64,000 nucleotides of DNA. It comes from Diphasiastrum complanatum (taxonomy: Eukaryota; Streptophyta; Lycopodiopsida; Lycopodiales; Lycopodiaceae). The stretch lies in the NCBI GenBank assembly GCA_029204225.1, contig CM055097.1, positions 44,420,942-44,484,941 on the forward strand, in the 5' to 3' direction. Position numbers and translations under genes: made by a program. The notes under the pieces are model-generated. The model was not told the DNA's origin. It did not search any database and saw only the letters and a list, made by a program, of their open reading frames with translations. Numbering within the stretch: the stretch's first letter is position 1; every line of letters starts with the position of its first letter. Below, in pieces: positions 1 through 10,960 of the stretch.

Positions 1-59
1 TGTCCAGAAGAAATGACCTGAATGCTCAGGTAAGGCATGATATTTCATAGTATTTTGAT

Positions 60-945
60 ATATCAAACCTAGGGGAAGCAAGATGCTACATAGGATTGCA
101 GATTGATAGAGATCTTAACAAAGGAAAGTTGTATCTTCACCAGCCAAGATACATCTAGAGAATCATTGACGATTTTCAGATGACAGATTACAAGGGAGCT
201 AATATGCCGATGGTAGTTGGAACAATCCTGACCAAGCAAGACTGTCCACAGAATGCAGAAGAGCAGGAAGCCATGCTGAACATGCCCTACAGGAGGTTGA
301 TAAGATTACTCATGTACTTGGCAAACAATACATGGCCTGACATTGCTTATGCAATTTTCAAAATGAACCAGTTTTATCAATCTAGGCCCTATGCACTGGA
401 AGATAGCCAAAAAATTTTACAATATCTTCAACAGATGAAGGATTATGGGTTGTGTTTCTCTTAGCATGAAGGATTCCAGATCAAATCCTACAGTGATGCA
501 AGCTGGGCTCTGAAAGATGACTACAAGAGCATCTCAGGAGGATGAACAGTAGCAGCCGGAGTAGCTGTGATATGGATCAACAGGAAGTAGACCATAACTG
601 CGTAATCACCTTGCGAAGCATAGAACATTGCAGCAGCCAAGATGGCAAATGAGCTTACATGGCTCAAGCGGTTTCTTGACAAATTGGAAGCCACTGCTAC
701 TGTTCATGGATAACATGTCCACCATTCATCTGACAAAGGATCCAATGTTTTATTCCAGAACGAAACACATTACTATCAAATATCATCTGATAAGAGACCT
801 AGTTGAGAAAGACAAGCTGAAGACCGAGTTTGTTCCAACGAAGTAGATAGTGGATGGCATCTTCATGAAGCCTCTTGATAAGACAATTTTTGAGAAGCAG
901 TGTGCAAGCTTAGAAATCAGAAAAATACCAGCTTTGAGAGGGAGC
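60..945 (+). pseudogene. Ty1/copia polyprotein remnant (end of RT, RNase H)
   Basis: Translated pieces match the C-terminal half of a copia polyprotein. The order is LGEARCYIGLQIDRD (near 70-110), MYLANNTWPDIAYAIFKMNQF (within 180-464), YSDASWALKDDYKSISGG (about 490-542, RNase H motif), then DNMSTIHLTKDP and SRTKHITIKYHLIRD (within 628-846), and finally MKPLDK (about 868-885). Stop codons at about 156, 462 and 846 and at least one frame change show it is dead. A purine run (GAGAGGGAG, about 937-945) could be its polypurine tract, but no 3' LTR is recognisable before Penelope-like sequence begins near 1033. The 5' part lies outside the window. Confidence 0.85.
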
Positions 946-1032
946 TGAAGAAACTAAGAGTTTCTATCTTTCAAAGCATATAAACTCGAGCTACACCGAT
1001 GATGATTGTGCTGGTTTTTTTTTTTGCAATAA

Positions 1033-2039
1033 GTGAGTTTTAAAAACAATAATACAAGTTTTGATGACCTACGTGGTCTTAAGATACATGGATTTGTACA
1101 AGGGATCGCCACATTTGTAGGGATTGGTATGGCATGGATCTGCCCTAATCCTATTACAAACGCTAAGATAAAATACTTGGCTGAAATACATATTGGTAAT
1201 AATATAATAAAAAGATTTAAGATTTTAAAATTTTATGAAACTGGGCGAAAGCTGGCGTACTCTTGGAAAGCATGGATATGCTTAAGAGTCTCGAAAATGG
1301 TACTATGCCTATTATGGATTCAGATATCGGTATGGCATGGATTTGCCCCATATCCGAGTGTCGTTCCATGCTATCTCTCGTTTGCAAATTGCAACTTATA
1401 TAATGTAGTTTTTTTTCAAATACATAAGTATTTACTTTATAAATGCATACAGACTAGTACCATAAGACTGATCAGAATGGCAGAATGCCCTAATACGATG
1501 ATAATATGGAAAAGCCTATCACTAATAGTTATGTGTTACATAGAGAAGATTGGACTACATTTTATTATCAAATATTTTAAGTTGTTAAGTTGCTAAACTT
1601 ATGTTGGACATGGATAACAACTGACATTCAGCGTTGACACCTGTCTTTCTCACTGTGCTAACTTGTGCGGTTTTGTGTGGTGGGATGGTGGCATGTATCA
1701 GCTGGATGTCTTGAAATTTGTTTCGCTATACGGTGCTTTCTTTCTTTGAAGTACTGTACACTTTCAGCTATGTTTTACCTTGTTGGGTTATGAATAAAGG
1801 TTTCAAAAGGTTTGGTCTTGCTTTGGTAAGAGGAGCTATGTTTCATTATCTCTCTCTGTGCATCCTTGAGGTGTAAAGCGACGATCCTTTGGTCGGGATA
1901 GTATCAAACCTTTATCTTACATGGATTCATAAGCTAACAAAGGCTTTTTTTTTATGGTTTAGTCCTCAGATTGGTTTCAGGATGCTATTGATCTTGGTTA
2001 CGGGAGCCCCTTCCTCCCCCTAATAGATTCATACAAACT
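1033..2039 (+). repeat. Penelope-like element copy A, 5' noncoding region
   Basis: This stretch aligns with 51890-52621, and its right part with 46697-47075. Shared landmarks are GGTATGGCATGGATTTGCCC (near 1330 and 52098), GGATAACAACTGACATTCA (near 1613 and 52386), GCGGTTTTGTGTGGTGGGAT (near 1667, 46700 and 52441) and TATGAATAAAGG with an AATAAA (near 1790, 46835 and 52558). I read it as the untranslated 5' part of the same retroelement whose coding region follows. A 187-codon open frame at 1033-1596 has no recognisable protein similarity and is probably chance. Confidence 0.6.
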
Positions 2040-4517
2040 TTGATCTGTTGTATGAAAAGAGTTGTGATGTTGCATAGTTTTATTATTGAAACTGATCGTG
2101 CTACCTGTAATGTTGTTGGACTAGAAGATAAAGTGCTTTGTATGACTGATCTCTTGGATACCTTACATTGGGTAAAAATTTACATGGATTATGGTACAAA
2201 CCATATTGACCGTTTAGGTATTGTGGAAAATTTTGCTGTTGATCTGGCTAGTCTTGCTGATAAATATAAGGAGGAAGAGAGATTCTATAACCAAAATATA
2301 AGAAAAGTCTTTGCTTGCCTTGAAAAAGAAAATGGTTCCTTGTTTGCCAAACCAACGCCTACCATTTCTGGTACACCTCTCTCTCCACACCCTCTTGTTT
2401 TCCTAGATGAGTTGGACGAAGATAGTGCTTTGTAGCTTAAAATCTTCTTGCAAGATATCTGTGACATTGGAGACCAATCTACCTTTGAGTTCTGCCAAGC
2501 TAAAAACTATCAAATCCCTATGGTCCCCAATTGTACTATTGAGTTCAAATATGCACGTACTGCTTTCAAACTTTGGAGCCTACCCACTGTAAACTTTCTA
2601 GCTCCCATGCCCATGGAACTTTGGACTTTACTTGCACATCTGACTGATAAAGAAGTGGAGACTTGCAGACTTGCCGCTCTAAATAAGAATACTTCACTTG
2701 AGACACCTGTCACCTTTGACAATATCATTTGCATGAACCTTTTTGAACCCTCTCGTTGCTCTTTTGAGCAAACCTAGGCTCAAGTTTGTGGACACTTTGA
2801 CACCGGTTTCAGTAGAATGAATATGCACCAGGCCAGAATCTGGAATTGGAAGAGATCCATTTTCAAATGTAGATGTGGTTACAAGTGCAAGAATAACTCT
2901 TCTATTGTTTGTTTTGATCATTCTATTTGGTTCATAATAAACAATCTGAGTAAGTTTCCCTGGTGCATCCTTGCAAAATCAGTTGAATGCATTTTTCCTT
3001 TGGTTACACAAGCCTGCTAGAGACGTGGTCAAGTCACACCTCACTTTCCTCTTTATACGCCAACACATGATTAATGCATCTATAGAGTCAGTTGCAAACC
3101 CCTCTGCCAAACTACTTGCCAACTTTGGTGATGCGAAAAACATCAAAGAAATCGAACGCCTACTCAAAAGACCAAGTTTCTCTACTCTCCAAGATAAATT
3201 CTTTCAAAACTCTAATAAAAGACCTGGTTCTTTCAACCTAAACAATTCGAGTTCGGTGGTTCTGGACAGAATATGGGATTAAGAAAGAGGTTTACAGGGT
3301 ACAAAGGTAAGGAGGGGTAAGGCAGTGCTGCAAAAGAAGATTTACCGATTAAAAAACTGAATTTTTACAAGGATTAACTGGCTCGCAGGATGACAAGGGA
3401 CTGGACAGAAGAACTCTTAGTAGGAATGCGGTGATCGACTACAACTCAACACGCACAAGGACAAGGCAAAGAACATTTTACATTTATGCTACTGCAATAG
3501 AAAGTTTGAGACAATTCATGTGAGACACTTTTACACTCACATTTTACTATAGATCTTTGGCCTTATACACGAGTCCTTCCATGATATTGTGTTTGCTTGG
3601 TCTTACATGTCGAACATCAAAAGTAAATGGTATTTTTCGTTTGATGTTTTCTGCTACCCTCTCATATTTGTTATTTTGCTGCCTCACACCCTCCTCCTTC
3701 CTTTTTCCATTTGAAATTGAAAATCTACTTTTATGTTCTTGTACTTCTATGAAACATTTCAAAAAGTTCATTTTGGATAAATTTGATAATGTACTTACAA
3801 TGGATTGCAATATAATGAGAAGTATGTACCTCAAAAAATCGTTAGAAAAAGAACTTAATCATATTATGTTACAACATAAATGCATTTACAGTGTGGCTAA
3901 CAAACTTTATGATGGTTGGATTAAACTTATGAAGCTTTAATTTTACCTGAATATGCAATGATGGATGATGATACAGTTTTGAAGCATGCCAATATATGTC
4001 GACTTGTCACTATTGACTTATTAGAAAGAAATAAATGCATTCAAGGAAGTACTGTTAGTTTACAAAAAAAGATAGATGCCAATAACGAACGACATTGGTT
4101 AACCAAGCATTTGTACATCAATGGCGTAGACAAAGCGCAACATAATCCGTGTTTCATTTTTATTAATATTGTCAGGACACTTGCAATTCAGAGGCTTGAT
4201 AGTCAAGATTTTGAACCCTTTCCTGACAGATCAAATAATTTTGTTCATCACTCTTTAGAACATATAAAAAGGATACTTTGGGAAATACAATACCTGAATA
4301 GTTCATATATTTAAAAGAACTTCCCTACCTCTTATGCACTTTCAAAGCTCATAAAGACTCTTTTAGATGGATCACAAATGCCCATGAGTGCTATTTTTCT
4401 GGACTCGCTAAATTCCTGACAGGGTTTCTTGGCAATGTGAATCCTCTGTTGACTTCTATCTCAATATACCAAAGGAGAATATCTACTGCATAGAGGCCAT
4501 GGATATTTCCAAATGTT
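2040..4517 (+). pseudogene. Penelope-like retroelement copy A (truncated in the RT domain)
   Basis: Broken open frames at 2040-2435, 2448-2777, 2971-3282, 3557-3940 and 3958-4314 match, in the same order, those of copy B at 47076-49274. Examples are LDELDEDSA, ICDIGDQ, LWSLPTVNFLAP and HQARIWNWKR. Near 4320-4435 the frame reads LPYLLCTFKAHKDSFRWITN, the K-x-HK...fR-I signature upstream of RT motif A in Penelope-like elements; copy B lacks it. The copy ends near 4517 just after AMDISKC, which keeps the motif A aspartate. Many stops and frameshifts make it non-functional. Confidence 0.65.
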
Positions 4518-4770
4518 AGGGGCTAGTGTCATGTACTTTACTTTTGATGTAAAATGGTTTAACTTAGAACAAGTCAAACTATACTTTCCTACCCCCCGTG
4601 TTACTAGTATTATGTGGCTTGCAATAGACCAAATTTACTTGCATACCGAGGAGAAATCGTCTTCCACACTAAACCCGACACATTTATATGACATATATAA
4701 GACCTTGAATATTATTGACTTAACTTGGTGACTTTATTGTACAGTATATCTTACTTAAATTGAATAGAAA
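4518..4770 (+). other. Unassigned stretch, possible CACTA-type fragment
   Basis: The short open frame here contains FDVKWFNLEQ followed by WLAIDQIYLHTEE. This weakly resembles the DUF4216-type domain of CACTA elements (vlFkvkWfD ... laSQ.qqvfY). The fragment at 23395-23440 has a similar FDVKWF. The match is short and I give it low weight. Confidence 0.2.
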
Positions 4771-4774
4771 CAAG

Positions 4775-5254
4775 GTGGTGATATGTGATCCAATGTTGTG
4801 GGTATTTCCTGCACAATAATAAACAAGTGGGTCCCACCACTTTAAATATTGTTGGCCAAGCCTTACCTAGTGGGCCCTGCCACAATACAATGTACAGCTA
4901 GAATAATAAGTGTGAGGGCACTAGCATCTTGCGTGTGTAAGCCCAACCCAATGAGCACAAGTAGCAAGTTGTAATTCCTAGGAATAAGAGACTAGGGGCT
5001 TAAAACTCTAAAATGACATTAGAGGCCCTAAGCCAAGTTGCAAATAAAAAAGCTAAAAGGGCCCAAATTAGAACTCACATGAATCATGTGAGTGCCCTCG
5101 TGCTTTCTTAGAACCAATAGATTTAAGTTGTGTTTATTTGAAGGGCTTGGATTAGAATCCTTGCTCCAATGAAGTGGCCAGTGAGAGTGAAGGAGGCTCA
5201 CCTCAAAAATCTATAAGAGGGAGCCATTTCCTTTGTATTGTATCATCTTCCATT

Positions 5255-5336
<82 letters not shown>

Positions 5337-5530
5337 GGGATAGAATAGCTTTGGGTAGGCGCTCGAGCCCCCAAAGCCTTTCTCAACCTAGGCGTTCTCT
5401 CTCTCCTCTCCCTCTCTCTTCTTGCTATGCAGGTGAAGGCGAGGTTGCCGCTCCCAACGACGGACCCCTGTGCTACATCGACGATACAACATCCAACTTG
5501 ATGCAAGAAAACAAGGTACATTTGTAGGAA
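4775..5530 (+). repeat. LTR-like sequence with internal CT microsatellite
   Basis: Around 4915-4965 the sequence (GTGTGTAAGCCCAACCCAAT and flanks) matches the reverse complement of 13635-13690 (GTGTGTAAGTCCAACCCAAT), the probable 5' LTR of the minus-strand gypsy element. The pair is therefore two copies of one LTR family in opposite orientation. A perfect (CT)n tract fills 5259-5331. The open frame 5174-5527 is mostly the translated CT repeat (SLSLSL) and I do not call it a gene. No PBS or PPT is seen. Confidence 0.5.
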
Positions 5531-5531
5531 A

Positions 5532-6805
5532 ATATATTGGATTTGAATACCCTCAATAAATCCACATCTTTTGTCTGTTTGGTAATCTTGAATCCTTGAT
5601 CCAAACTTTAAATCATGTGGAAATGATATAAGGAAAAAAAATACAAAAGCAAATGATGAAATTCCTAACTTAAGCAATCAAGTGCATTCAAGATTCTCAC
5701 ATTCCAATGAGTTCAAGAATGAACTGAAGAAGCACATGTTATGGTGTATGATGAATGCTTTGGTTAATGCCCTAAATTTCAACATAAAATAACTAAGAGA
5801 AAATTTCTTTTAAACAAAAAGTAGGTAATTTGTTTCATTTTCATGTAATAACAAAAATTTGTTGGAATATATCGCACAAGCATTGATGCTCAATTCTGGA
5901 GATCATAGAGTTGTATGAACATACATCACAATATCATAATGATCTTGTATAGACCATCATTTTCGAGCTTTTGAAAAAGTAGTACAATTTCAAAAAAATC
6001 ACAAATAACATGCATTCATGCAATACATAAGATGATTCAAGCAATTTACCATACTCAAACTTGAATCAAACATGTACCCTAATATTTATGTCTTGTGGAA
6101 TTATATGTTGAGATTTAGAAATAAATTCAAAATGTTTAAACAATAATTCATGGATCAATACAAATCCTTTGTCCAATGTTCAAATATGATGATTATCGTC
6201 ATTAAATCTATCAACTTATCACAAATAAACAAGGTATACTTCTAGATTGTATTCATGTGGCTTACACAAATAAAGTAAAGTTTGCTTAAGTGTCTCCAAG
6301 AAAAAATTGTCTATTACCAATATTATAACATGAAATTTCATTGACATACCACATTATACACACTACTAATGGGATATAATTGCTTTCTATGCTTTTCTTC
6401 TTGAATGGTCATCATTATTTTATTGCAAAGTGGACATTGACACTTTTGGCATAAAATTTAGCTCACGCTACAAAACCTTGTAATGATAAAAAATAAACAT
6501 TTTTAAAAATCAAGTGATGTGAAAAACTAAACTAAACTTTGTTCTATACAACTCCAAGGATATAAAGAACGTTCTAAGCAATAGATCACTCAATTTCAAA
6601 ACCAACAAGTAACTCAAGAAGCACATAAAATTAAAATTATTAGATGTGAGTATCACAAGTATGTGGAATACTCTTGCAACAAGTGGGATGTTTTGAATAA
6701 ACTTATGCTTATTATCTTGTCATTCAAAGATAGTTTTACCATTGAATTGGTTCGAATACTTGACATGGTCAAACTTAGATAAATTTAATGTAAAATTTGC
6801 TTTTA
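5532..6805. other. AT-rich stretch without a recognised gene
   Basis: About 1.27 kb of AT-rich sequence. I see no open frame above noise, no tandem array and no transposon motif. It separates the LTR-like block from the minisatellite. Confidence 0.6.
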
Positions 6806-6873
6806 ACACACACATACACACACACTTTCATGTGAGCCTTTGGGATGTGTGTGTGTGTGTGTGTGTGTGTGTG
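6806..6873. repeat. CA/GT microsatellites
   Basis: A (CA)-rich run at about 6809-6824 and a pure (GT)n run at about 6846-6873 flank a short unique spacer. They lie directly against the AGGACC minisatellite. Confidence 0.9.
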
Positions 6874-7380
6874 GTCCTAAACGGTCCTAAATGATCCTAA
6901 ACGGTTGTTAGGACCATTTAGGTCCGTTTGAGACCGCATTAGGACCGTATGAGGACCATTTAAGACCGCATTAGGACCTTTTGAGACAACATTAGGACCG
7001 CATGAGGACCATTTGAGACCATTTAGGACCGCATTAGGACGTTTGAGACTGCATTAGGACTAGATGAGGACCGTTTGAGACCACATTAGGATCGCATGAG
7101 GACCAGTTTTGGACAGTTTAGGACCACATTAGGACAATTTAGGACTGCATTAGGACCGTTTGAGACCACATTAGGACTGCATGAGGTCCGTTTGAGACCG
7201 TTTAGGACCGTTAGAACCATTTAGGACCGCATTAGGACCGTTTGAGACCGCATTAGGACCGCATGAGTACCGTCTGAAACCATTTAGGACCACGTGAGGA
7301 CCGTTTGAGACCGCTTTAGGACTGCGTTATGACCATTTGAGAGACATTAGGACCGCATGAGGACCGTTTGAGACCATTCA
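6874..7380. repeat. AGGACC/GAGACC minisatellite, with an inverted start
   Basis: About 500 bp made of short variant units such as CATTAGGACC, GTTTGAGACC, GCATGAGGACC and GTTTAGGACC. The first roughly 33 bases (6874-6906: GGTCCTAAACGGTCCTAAAT and on) carry the same unit in reverse complement. The array therefore starts as an inverted repeat and switches orientation near 6907. No function is evident. Confidence 0.85.
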
Positions 7381-8290
7381 GAACCACAAATGCTCCTCAA
7401 GCGGGAGACTCCATCTAGAATTTGAGACTTGTGTGACTACGGGATTTTGCAAAGACAATTGCAAGGTTTGATATTTTTGCTTAGCTTGGCGTTTACGGTT
7501 CAACCTTCTACTCCTAGCGGATATGGATTCTACCTCTGGAGTCATATACGATGGGTGATTATGCACTTGCTCAGGCGTAACAAACACTACTGTCATTGAG
7601 TCTACTCCCTCTCTAACATCAACATTGGACATCAAATCATTTGTAACATGCATAATCGATCCTACTCCCAATACATTAGATTCTCTTCTGATAACATTGT
7701 GGGACATCAAATGTGTATCCTCTTCTTGAACTGTAGACTACAAAGCCTTGGCTCTACATTTTGCCATACACCTGTGACGAATCCTCCTCTTCCTCTCACT
7801 TTTGGATTCCACTTCAGGAGTCAAAGAAGGATTACTATGAACATGTTCATGTGTAACCAACTCCACACTCTCCGCTTCTACCTCTATCTCAGATGACCTA
7901 TAAGATGCAATATTATGTACACCATCACAAACTCTAAACTGGGTAGCATGACATGATGTAATGTCAACATATGATAGCTACATGGAGGCACACCTACAAC
8001 CAATCTGGTTTCGCTACTCCCAATGTGCTCTACTGCACTACTTCTAAGTGACTGTACACTGGCATCTAAAGTTAATCTACCATTGAGATTCACCATGTTT
8101 GGATACACTGGCTGTGCCTATACTACATACTGACAAATCCCTATTTATGGCTTGTCTCCCATGAGCCAATCTCCTCTTTCTGGTGGATGTGCTTTCGTTT
8201 TCTGGAAATCTGTATGAAACATTGCTTCGTACAAACTCCGGAGTCACTACTTGTTGGTTAGGATTTTCAGCCCATGATATTCACAACCTT
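7378..8290 (-). pseudogene. Remnant of an unrecognised protein with three about 40-residue repeats
   Basis: Reading the minus strand leftwards, three related segments appear. One begins VVTPEFVRSNVSYRFPENES and continues TSTRKRRLAHGRQA (about 8245-8150). The second is LVTHEHVHSNPSLTPEVESK then SERKRRIRHRCMAK (about 7860-7755). The third is FVTPEQVHNHPSYMTPEVES then ISARSRRLNRKRQAKQ (about 7590-7470). Each has VTpE, an acidic PEvES stretch and a basic arginine/lysine run. Stops and frame changes between them indicate decay. The pattern resembles repetitive N-terminal parts of plant transposon proteins (for example Helitron or gag-like), but I do not recognise the family. Confidence 0.45.
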
Positions 8291-8499
8291 AGATCATTAA
8301 TCCTGCAAGTTAGATGCAAATAGTTTAAACATGGATGTGAAGCACAAGGATGAAGGCAATATACCCTTACACTCTCTCACGACGTTGTTGTGGGGCTATT
8401 TCCTACCCTAGCCCTAACCCAAGATCCAAGCACACAAGCATCAGGGAGACGAGATTAGATGTCATGCGGAGGTTCGATCCCATGAAAGCAATATCATAG
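8291..8499. other. Short spacer, no gene recognised
   Basis: It contains CCCTAGCCCTAACCC (about 8400), which resembles a telomere unit but is not an array. No gene is visible. Confidence 0.4.
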
Positions 8500-8760
8500 A
8501 TTCATAAAGGAACTTAGCCGTATATTTTGCATCTGCAACTCGAACTATGCTTGCTTCAACCCACTTGGTCATATAATCAGTTGCAACGATAATATGTCTA
8601 GCTTGAGGTCCTCTTGTCGCAGGATGAATAGGACCAACATAGTCAAGGCCTCATTTCTCAAACAGTGCTTGCGAAAACTGGATGCAAAGGTTCATAATTT
8701 TGCTGCGTAGGATGACGTGCTTGTTGACAAACATCACATGACTAAATATAATTTTCTGTA
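8500..8760 (-). pseudogene. Ty3/gypsy integrase fragment
   Basis: The minus strand reads CDVCQQARHPTQQNYEP, the second half of the HHCC zinc site, near 8750-8700. After a frame change it reads GLDYVGPIHPATRGPQARHI and VATDYMTKWVEA, the integrase core with its first catalytic Asp. This is the 3'-most recognisable part of the minus-strand gypsy element; the rest of the integrase and the 3' LTR are missing. It was probably one polyprotein with the RT at 8780-9480. Confidence 0.8.
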
Positions 8761-8779
8761 TTAGCCCAAATTTGACACT

Positions 8780-9480
8780 TTTCTAGATTTAAGGAGATTC
8801 AGAATTTGCGACAACGTTTAAACACTTTTTCCAAATGATCCAAGTGGTCTATATCGGCACTATGAACTTCGAGGTTGTCCAAGTAGATTTCAGGGAATTT
8901 CTGCTAGTAGTCTTTAAAGGCAAACTGCATGACTCTTTGAAATGAACTAGGTGCATTACAAAGTCCAAACGACATACCTTTATAAGCATAAGATCCCCAT
9001 TATGTTGCAAAAGCTGTTTTATGGCGATCCGCAGGTGCAATCTTGACTTGGTTGTAACCATTGAATCCATCCGAAAAATTGTAGGCTTCCGCTCCAGCAA
9101 GACGGTCCATTATGCTTTCAGTAGAAGGTAATGGAAAGTGATTCTTTCTTGTCACTTTGTTCAAAGCTTTGAGATTTACGCACATTCTCATCTTCTCACT
9201 CTTCTTAGGAACGACGACAATTGGAGAAACCCATTCCATATGCTCGATCTTGTAAATGAAATAGACTTCAAATAACTTCTATAGCTCTTTCTTAATAAGT
9301 TTAGTAATGGATTAGATCGATAAAATATTGTGACCTTAGGAACTGCATCAGGCACCAAAGGAATTGTATGCTCAATAACTGATGTAGGAATCCCTTTTAG
9401 ATCCTTGTACATCTAGGCAAAACAATCTTGGTACTTGATCAATAATTTTCTTAATGCTTAAAATTGTTCGGGAGTAAGTT
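8780..9480 (-). pseudogene. Ty3/gypsy reverse transcriptase fragment
   Basis: The minus-strand frame 9239-9000 contains SPIVVVPKKSEKMRMCVNLK, ALNKVTRKNHFPLP, MDRLAGAEAYNFSDGFNGYN and QVKIAPADRHKTAFAT, which are RT motifs 1-3 of gypsy elements. After a stop the frame continues with GMSFGLCNAPSSFQRVMQ and YLDNLEVHSADIDHLDHLEK, where the YxDD box is degraded to YLDN, then LNLEKCQ. Stops, frameshifts and the damaged YxDD mean it is inactive. Confidence 0.85.
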
Positions 9481-10960
9481 GCGCTCCAACTTGAACAATC
9501 TTTTCAGGTTCTCCTGGTTCAAAAGATTCATTGGTTGAGTCCTAGCTGTCCATCATAAATATCTTTCGTTTATGGTTCTTTCTCTTCTGGTTCATGATGA
9601 GCTTTCAGTAATATAATCACAACATCATCCAAAGTATAGTGTTTGAAATGCTCGGACATATCATGCTGGACTTCTTTTGATTGTTCTTTTTCGTAATGAT
9701 TGATCTTGGATCTTCGTTTAGCTTTCTTGGCAAGAATCGATCGTGGAGGTGATGACTTTTCTTGAGATGTGCTCTTCTCTAAAGGTGACGACTTCCTTGA
9801 TGGTGATTTCTTGCAAGAACCCTGACTTGAAGAATCATCCTTGATTTTCCCTTTTCCTTTATCCAATAAAGGTGGTACATTCTTAGAATCAACCTTTTGA
9901 GATGATGTTTTCCATTTCAGCTTGCCTCTTTGTCATTGGTTCTGCAACTTTTCCTTCCTTCAATACAACTGCTTTAGGCTGTTTTATCGTTGGTTCATCC
10001 AAAAAAATTCAAACTCCAAATCTCATTGGATCCATATGATTTAAGATCTGCTCATCTATAAGCTCTGCATCTTCATCATAAGTCAATGCATGACTAACAT
10101 GAATTAGATCATCCTCAATCAGATCTGGTATTGAGTCTGTTGATATCCAAGCTACGTTCATCATATTCAATGGAAAAGTAATATGAGTATCCAAAGTTCG
10201 ATCTAGTAAAGGAATCTCGCTCAATTTGGATTGATTATCTCGTTGACACATATAGCTTGTTGTACAATCCATGTTGCAAGAGCTTGGTTCCAATTGACAG
10301 TATCAGTTTGAGAGTCATAGTGAACTCCCAGAGTCTTCACTTGTCGATCACAAGTATGATCCATTGTTGATGAATCATCATCCCCTTTTTGGACTACTAG
10401 CTTGATAGTCCAAGTGATTGGATCAACTTTGACTGCACGTTCACGATTCTCGAAAGTAATTTTTTTGGTGTCCCAATTATAAATTACTTGCACAACTCAT
10501 AACCATGAACAACCCAATAAGACACGATATAAATTTGGTGTGTTAGGTAAGTCCATTACTACAAAAGTAATGAAAAACTGAACTTCGACAATTTTGACAA
10601 GTATATCTTCAACCATTTCCTTAGAATAGACTATCATTTGATCAGCTAGCTTAATGGCAAAAGTGGCAGGCTTCATCTTTGTAAGCCCCCATTTTGCACA
10701 TAGTTTTGTTGAAATTAGGTTAATTCTTGAACCTCTGCTTCTTTACCAAACTGTCTATGTTGTATCGATAGGGTGATGTTTTGTTGTTCACTTTTCCAGG
10801 CTGCTCTGACATTGAGTAAATCATTTGTTTCTTCAAATCCAACACAAAAGAGTGGCTTCTGACAGATTGATAATCTTTCTGCTAATACTTCTTTTGCTTT
10901 AGGCACCAACTTAAATTCTCCTAGTGTAATATACATCTTGCTTGACAAAATATTCATGAT
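9481..10960 (-). pseudogene. Ty3/gypsy protease-region remnant
   Basis: Minus-strand open frames at 9866-9570, 10493-10009 and 10957-10715 fill the gag-to-RT interval. Around 10555-10440 the translation reads LPNTPNLYRVLLGCSWL and, after a stop, VIYNWDTKKITFENRER. This resembles the lLGrpWL...kikF region that follows the aspartic protease in plant gypsy elements. The 9866-9570 piece is a lysine/serine-rich linker (KGKIKDDSSSQGSCKKSPSR). I do not see an intact D-S/T-G. Confidence 0.6.

Noticed and set aside
1033-1596. 187-codon frame in copy A 5' region as a gene
   Set aside because: The homologous stretch at 51890-52360 has no matching frame.
5174-5527. 117-codon frame over the CT tract
   Set aside because: Most of it is translated microsatellite (SLSLSL); no conserved motif remains outside it.
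6874-7380. CRISPR-like repeat array
   Set aside because: Units are contiguous and variable with no unique spacers, in a plant nuclear context.
8395-8420. CCCTAGCCCTAACCC as a telomere-like array
   Set aside because: Only two irregular units; similarly AGGGTTAGGG at 13690 is isolated.
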